From: Riptortus pedestris
Lineage: Eukaryota > Arthropoda > Insecta > Hemiptera > Alydidae
Assembly: GCA_019009955.1 (NCBI GenBank)
Contig: CM032233.1
Location: 64,167,001-64,231,000, forward strand
Direction: 5' to 3'
DNA: 64,000 bases
Both the position numbers and the translations under genes were made by a program. Under the pieces are notes generated by a model. The model was not told the DNA's origin. It worked only from the letters and a program-made list of their open reading frames with translations, and did no database searches. Shown here one piece after another: positions 58,641 to 64,000 of the stretch. Positions within the stretch are counted from its first letter, which is position 1, and every line of letters starts with the position of its first letter.

Positions 58641-58877
58641 TGAAGAACTAAAAATTCATATATCTGCCGGTAATTAGGTACGTATGTAATAAGATTGATT
58701 CTATACAATTTGTTGATCCGAAGTATTATATCAGAGATATTTTGATTTTCAAAATTCCCACCTCTAAATCCACCCCTCTCACTGGTCTCATATCAGCTAT
58801 TAACAAACTTGATCTTATGTTTTACATAAAAAGGTTTAATACATCAAACCAAAACTTCTACCGATAGAGCGTTAACA

Positions 58878-58943
<66 letters not shown>

Positions 58944-58990
58944 GTGTGTGTGTGTGTGTGTTTGTATTTATATATATATATATATATATT
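58641..58990 (+). mobile_element. Family H body and microsatellite, copy 20
   Basis: AATAAGATTGATTCTATAC, CAGAGATATTTTGATTTTC, GATAGAGCGTTAACAAAC, then (TA)n(TG)n(TA)n. Confidence 0.7.
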
Positions 58991-59835
58991 ATATTAATTT
59001 ATTTTGTGTGTCTCGCTGTGTGTTGTGGTATTAATATAAATATTCTTATAAAAAATTATAAAAAAACATTTATTGTGTTCATTGTTATAGTATGTGTTTT
59101 ATATATATTTTATATTATCTATAAATAATATTGTGTTTGGTATGTTGTCTATTTATTATATCATTATATATTAGTTGTGGTTTAGTCGTTGGTATTGTAT
59201 ATAATATATATATATGTATTAATATATATAATTACATATAGTGGTGTTGTTTATAGTATATAATAATATATAATATAAAATATATTTTTTATAAATATGA
59301 CACATATGTGTGTCTTTGTTTATGTTGTGTATTTATTAAATTGTATAAATAAATGTGTGTGATATTTGTAGTGTTTGTTAAAGTATTGAGACGTAATGGT
59401 GTATGTATTTAAATATATAAATATAATAAATTTTAAAATATATTAGGCTGGATGGTGTTTGGAAAATAATATAGTGTTTAGGGATGTAATTAATACATAC
59501 GATACAAACATTTTACATTATAATAAATTTAAAAAACTCCTATATCATATAAATGTATAAATTGGTAGATTTAAATTGATATTGTAATGCAGAACTAAAA
59601 ATTATTTTAGTGTAATATAGTATTGATATGTATTGATATTATAAATTTGTTGATGAATATAATATAGAGATATTTTGATTTTCAAAGATTTACATTAAAT
59701 ATTATGGTTATATATATATAAAAATTGATTGTATGTTTTCTAAAGGTTTATAATCAAAACTTTACAATAGACGTATAACAATAAAAAAATAATATATATA
59801 TATATATATATTGTTATAGTTGAGTGGTATATGTG

Positions 59836-59837
<2 letters not shown>
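58991..59837. repeat. Very AT-rich tract, degenerate copy of the upstream DNA
   Basis: 59440-59720 repeats the order of 58470-58780 in decayed form (TTAATACTCACGATCAAACA against TTAATACATACGATACAAAC; TAGATTTTAATTGATATTG against TAGATTTAAATTGATATTG). This suggests a segmental duplication of about 970 bp, including its microsatellite. Confidence 0.65.
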
Positions 59838-59896
<59 letters not shown>

Positions 59897-59945
59897 AGGA
59901 CAACCTCAATAGCTAAATTCCCTTAATGGAAATCTACTAATATCG
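59838..59945 (+). mobile_element. Family H right end after (TA)n, copy 21
   Basis: (TA)n to 59893, then CAACCTCAATAGCTAAATTCC and a degraded palindrome, CTACTAAT. Confidence 0.65.
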
Positions 59946-60924
59946 TAATTACATATAATAACTTTATATGTTCCGATTACATTTTCAGAAATAGAGTTCC
60001 AATATAATGTTGACTGATTGATGTTGCAGGGTCCAGCAATTGTGGAAAAGAAAGATTTAGTATTCCTGCATTCTACTGTTTATACTTAAATTCTTCATAA
60101 TTTTGCTTTTTTTTTTTTTTTTTTTTTTTTGTATTGTCTACAAGAATAAACATTTAATGCAGGAAGACTACATCTTTCTTTGCCCGAAATAGAGTTCTTC
60201 CGTACAAATATTGTGTCTGTGTGTTGACTTGTTTTATGAATAGGGGAAATAGGCAAAGTAGTTAGTAACTGGTATATGATCGGGGGACTGATGAATCATA
60301 CAGTATAATGGCCCCTACAACAAAGGGTACGGTTCCCTCTAGAGGGAGATCACGTGACCTTTCGCCAGGAGTATAGGGTTCCTTTTGGGATTGGTGGCGA
60401 ACAATGAAAACAATGCACCTAATTAACATGACACCACTTAAACTTCAACGAAAACATTTAGCGCTCGTGAGCCGTGTACTTAACTCCCACACAGACTGGG
60501 AGAGCACTAAGCACTTGTCATAAAGAATGATGTATGACTTGTTAAATGAAGCTTCAGTTGTTATGCTCACTTGTCATTTTAGATATCGAGGCCACGTAGA
60601 GGGAGACTCAACACCCAATGGGTATTATTTACTTTCTAGAGTACAAATCATTTGATGTTCTAAAATATCTCAGGAGACACTAATATTCTTCATAAACAGA
60701 CGTAGGTACTATCCAGTACTAAATTACGAGTAGCTGGGCAGCCATGCGAGTAATAGTACTGTGGATTTATAAAATCATCAATGTGTTAACACGGAGATTT
60801 TCAAGAACAATTTTTAGTGGGGCGGAAACTTTTTTTTTGTTAATTAGCTTCGTTTTACTTTACTTTAACTGTATATTATAAATTGTATCATCTTTTAATT
60901 GTTTTCCGCGAAAAACCCGCTGAA
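59946..60924. other. Gene-free region
   Basis: A poly(T) run at 60108-60130. The rest is unrecognised. Confidence 0.4.
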
Positions 60925-61508
60925 CGACACGTTGTCGTCAACCGCACTGGGAAAGCACCATACTCCCTAGCCGTAGTCTAATAATGTAATTCACGTTTTT
61001 AGTTATTATATTTTTACTTAGAAAACCGTAAAATTAAACAACAAAGACATTGTTCACAATCACTGATTGATGAATTATTATTCAGTAATTTATAATTTAT
61101 TTTTTATTTATATTTCGTAAAATATAAAACAATTTGGAATTATAAATTCGGGCTTGAAATAATATTTTTAGAACAAAATAGGCCTGTTTTAATTCATTAA
61201 GCTACTTTTTAAATAGATATTTATCATTAGCAATTATTATTAACGATACCTTTAGAAAAATAATCATTCAAACTTACCTTTTTGTAAAATAGTCGAAACC
61301 AATTAAAAAAAAACAGGGAATCTTGCGCCGAAGAAGCAATTCTCTCAAGGACCTCTTTCACTGTGCTAGAGTCAAATACGGAATTATTTGGGAAAGGCTG
61401 GGGCAATCCCCACCCATTTAACTTTCTATTATAATTTGACGACAACGTGTCGGGGCTCGCCGCTGGGAACACCTTACAAAACCGACAACTTGTCGTCAGC
61501 CGCAGTCG
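60925..61508. repeat. Three CGACA-x3-TGTCG palindromic blocks
   Basis: CGACACGTTGTCGTCAACCG at 60925, its inverse GACGACAACGTGTCGG at 61438, and CGACAACTTGTCGTCAGCCG at 61483 in the first orientation. Each is itself near-palindromic. They surround the candidate exon below. Confidence 0.6.
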
Positions 61509-61538
61509 AAGTGTTAAAGACAATTGACCTGCTTCCAC
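61278..61538 (-). CDS. Candidate exon of an unidentified gene or transposase
   Basis: The minus-strand frame opens at ATG 61538 and runs 87 codons to AAG|GTAAGT, a consensus splice donor at 61277-61276, exactly in phase 0. The coding strand is more GC-rich than its flanks upstream of 61320. The end, STVKEVLERIASSAQDSLFF and NWFRLFYKK, looks like amphipathic helix followed by an aromatic-rich segment. I do not recognise the family. No downstream exon was found in the window. It could be a transposase leader exon, since it overlaps the palindromic blocks. Confidence 0.3.
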
Positions 61539-61539
61539 T

Positions 61540-62236
61540 CATTAGACACGGTTACTGAAAGAACTGATCTTAACATCTATTATATTTCTATGACTGTTGA
61601 AAGTGGCTGCAAGAAAATTAATTTTATAATACCAAAAGTAAGATGTTGTTTATTGAATCCAAAAATGAAAATAGTCAAATTGAGGAGATTAAAATGTTGC
61701 TATTTATTTGTTTGAAATAAATTTTATATTTATTTCAGATCATCATAGAATTGTAAAAATAATAATGTGACCATTATTCGCGCATTATAGTACCCCGTGT
61801 AAATTTTAATATTTTATTGGTTAACTTTATAAGACTAATATTTGAGCGGGGGAGGGGGTTTTCTCAGTTTCCAGGAAATTCTTTTACCGACGAATATTTT
61901 TCCAACCGGAAAAAAGGTTACTTTCTTGGGTATTAAAGGACTTCCTTATTATCCTGCTAGTATCTAGTAATATATATTTGGTATGATTGCCAAAATATTT
62001 CTTTACATAAGTTTAAATATTTAATACTTTTGACAGTATTTACAGGCACAAGTCCTTTTGTTAAAGTGATAATGACAGTAACTCTGATTGATTCCAATTT
62101 GTAGAGATCTTCAATTCTCCAGCAAATATTTAATATTTTCTCAATTTCCCCACAGTTAATTTTTGAAATTTCTCATCGTTTATTACTAAAATATCAACGA
62201 TAACTGCTGATTACTTGGATTAATATTATTATTATA
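61540..62236. other. Gene-free region
   Basis: 61980-62220 has blocks faintly like the endonuclease-type LINE C-terminus, too weak to call. Nothing else was seen. Confidence 0.3.
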
Positions 62237-62853
62237 CACTCAACCGCAATAAAAACCGGACACTTCATTTTTGTCGTATTAAAAGCTAATTTTCAGCAAT
62301 TTTCTTTATGTGGGTATTCTAGTTATTACAGAGAATTTAGAGTCTAAGTCCATTGAACTAATCCCTTCAGGATTAGTAAACAATTAGATAAAACTCAGAT
62401 TAGATTTATTTGTCGTGAAGTTGATCTATTCTAAACTGTAAGTAGTTTTTCGCACATTTAAACATCTTTAATTATTAACCAAGCATTTTCTTTAATTAAT
62501 GTTTTATTTTTATTTCGGTCCAGAATAATGGGTCTTTCAAACTTAGATGGAAGGCCGGAGCTTACGTTAGATTGCCGAAACGCTTGGGGTAGCGAAGTCT
62601 TTCATTCACTGTAATAAAAATGAAGAATAATTTTTTTTTTAAATGTGTTAATTTATCTTTTTATTTTTTTTTATTTTGTATTTTTGTGTAAATAATCAAT
62701 AAAGATTATTCACTTTTGGCAGATTTTGTTTAAATAACCTTTAGATAAACCAATTATTTTAATTAAAAAGATTAATATACATACATATATATTAAGTATT
62801 TAACAAAATTATAAGACTAAATCTAAGTGTCCGGTTTTTTTTGCGGTTGAGTG
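62237..62853. mobile_element. Tc1/mariner-like TIR element, copy 2 (617 bp)
   Basis: Same termini and inverted repeats as 18657-19223, with TA on each side (62235-62236 and 62854-62855). It keeps a 34-nt segment missing in copy 1 and has a slightly longer middle. Confidence 0.85.
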
Positions 62854-63525
62854 TATTAGTGTTTTAACTGTTTCTTATTAAAATGATAGAATGCTTGCTG
62901 AGGCAGGAATAGTTTCACTAAGATTTTTCTTGGATATTTTATACATTAGTAGTCTATGTGTTGTCTGTTTTTATTCACATTTCATCAACCTTTCTTAGGT
63001 TCATTTTTAATTTTTTTGTACTCCGTTAGAATTAGTTTTAAAAATAATTTGTTTTTGTTACATACGTCGCATCATCATGAAAGTATTTAACAAGCCTTAC
63101 ATCGCGTTGATCCGATTGTTTATTATAAATAAAAAACATAATATTTTAAATAGATAACGATGATTTTGGCAAATAATTAATAATTGTTCAAAGGCTGAGA
63201 AAAAGGAAAATAGAATAACTGTCACACTGTTATTGGCTGTGACATTGTTTTTTTTTATAATATTGAAAGTTGTCAAGCCAATGGTAAATCGACATAGGTA
63301 AATATGGGGAAAGAATTTCATTTTTTATGTGTTCTCCTTGAAGAAAACTACTTATGTTAAATAATGAATATAATTTGAAATTTAGTTTTACACCACAGGC
63401 ATAATTTGGAAGGGTTAAATGTTGTCGTAAATATGAATTTCGTTCACGTTTTCCAAAATGATGGAGATAAAATGGGTTTCATTATGGTTAAACACTAATT
63501 ATTAAAGAAAAAAGTTCATCTTAGT
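62854..63525. other. Gene-free region
   Basis: A 74-codon minus-strand frame at 63097-63321 has no recognisable similarity. Confidence 0.4.
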
Positions 63526-64000
63526 AAAAAGTCCGTCACGCAGGGGCTGCGTTAACTAAGCTGATTTCCCACGTACGCCACGTATTTGCATTTATATTCA
63601 TTATATTTAAGCTTCAAATAAAGTTCTTCTTAACATGATAGAATATTGTTAATATGAGATGAGTAGGAGTGGGGCTTTACTGAAGACCGAAAACTAAAAA
63701 ATGTAAATATCTCAGTTAATAATCAAGATAGTGAAAAAATGTACATAACAACATTTATAGAACATTACATTTGCAATAAGATTGATTTTATACACATTTT
63801 CGATCCGACGCATAATAACGGAGATATTAAGAATTTTCGAAATTCCCCCCTCTAAACCCCCCCCCGCCCTTCCCCTTGTCCGATTTCAGCCGTTAACGAA
63901 CTTGATCTTTCCTTTTGTATAAAACGATAATATATCAAGTTTGGTAACGATAAGACAAAAATTGCGACCGCTAGAGCGGGAACAGACAAATATATATATA
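63526..64000 (+). mobile_element. Family H element, copy 22 (cut by window edge)
   Basis: Left end with hairpin ACGCAGGGGCTGCGT, body, GCGACCGCTAGAGCGG, and the first TA repeats at 63991-64000. Confidence 0.8.

Noticed and set aside
61980..62220. Possible LINE endonuclease C-terminus on the minus strand
   Set aside because: Only scattered words resemble the endonuclease-type LINE; frames are too broken to defend.

Overview
The window is nuclear DNA of an animal, almost certainly an insect. It is AT-rich, its genes are split by large introns, and most of the rest is transposable elements and (TA)n/(TG)n microsatellites. The two recognisable host genes, a brain-specific homeobox (bsh/Bsx) gene and an RFXANK/ANKRA2-type ankyrin protein, fit an insect. 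A hemipteroid insect is a guess only. There are no bacterial operons and no CRISPR array.

Layout. (1) 1-8344, minus strand: the 5' part of an RFXANK/ANKRA2-like gene. Four exons are visible (8344-8216, 3987-3955, 1287-1158, 104-1 and on past the window edge), with the ATG at 8344-8342. Its introns hold a TA-flanked MITE, a mariner remnant and one complete SSR-bearing element. (2) 8345-30950: about 22 kb of nested transposons. These include Helitron-like elements with 300-bp internal repeats, an endonuclease-type LINE, Merlin remnants, a Jockey-like LINE, tRNA-derived SINEs, and a broken Crypton-type tyrosine recombinase with unusual flanking palindromes. (3) 30951-42193, minus strand: the bsh/Bsx homeobox gene in four visible coding exons, with the homeodomain split by an intron between positions 44 and 45. 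The exon carrying its start codon was not found. Its introns carry an internally deleted mariner, a 1.9-kb LINE, an R1-like LINE tail and a 0.4-kb palindrome. (4) 42194-64000: more transposons, among them a compact decayed Ty3/Gypsy element with intact target duplications, a long-inverted-repeat DNA transposon carrying a SINE and another element inside it, several head-to-head element pairs, and one unidentified candidate exon (61278-61538, minus).

The dominant signal is one repeat family, called here family H, with more than 20 copies. Its left end reads GTCCGTCACGCAG and contains a small hairpin. Its middle is a (TA)n or (TG)n microsatellite. Its right end is the palindrome GATTTCCCTTAAGGGAAATC. 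The left and right ends share an inverted AGCAGATTTCCC subterminal repeat. This layout resembles non-autonomous Helentrons (DINE/HINE type). Other elements have landed repeatedly in its microsatellites.

The two host genes are not known to act together. One is a homeodomain transcription factor and the other an ankyrin adaptor; they share only strand and neighbourhood. All function calls are read from sequence by eye, and no database search was run.
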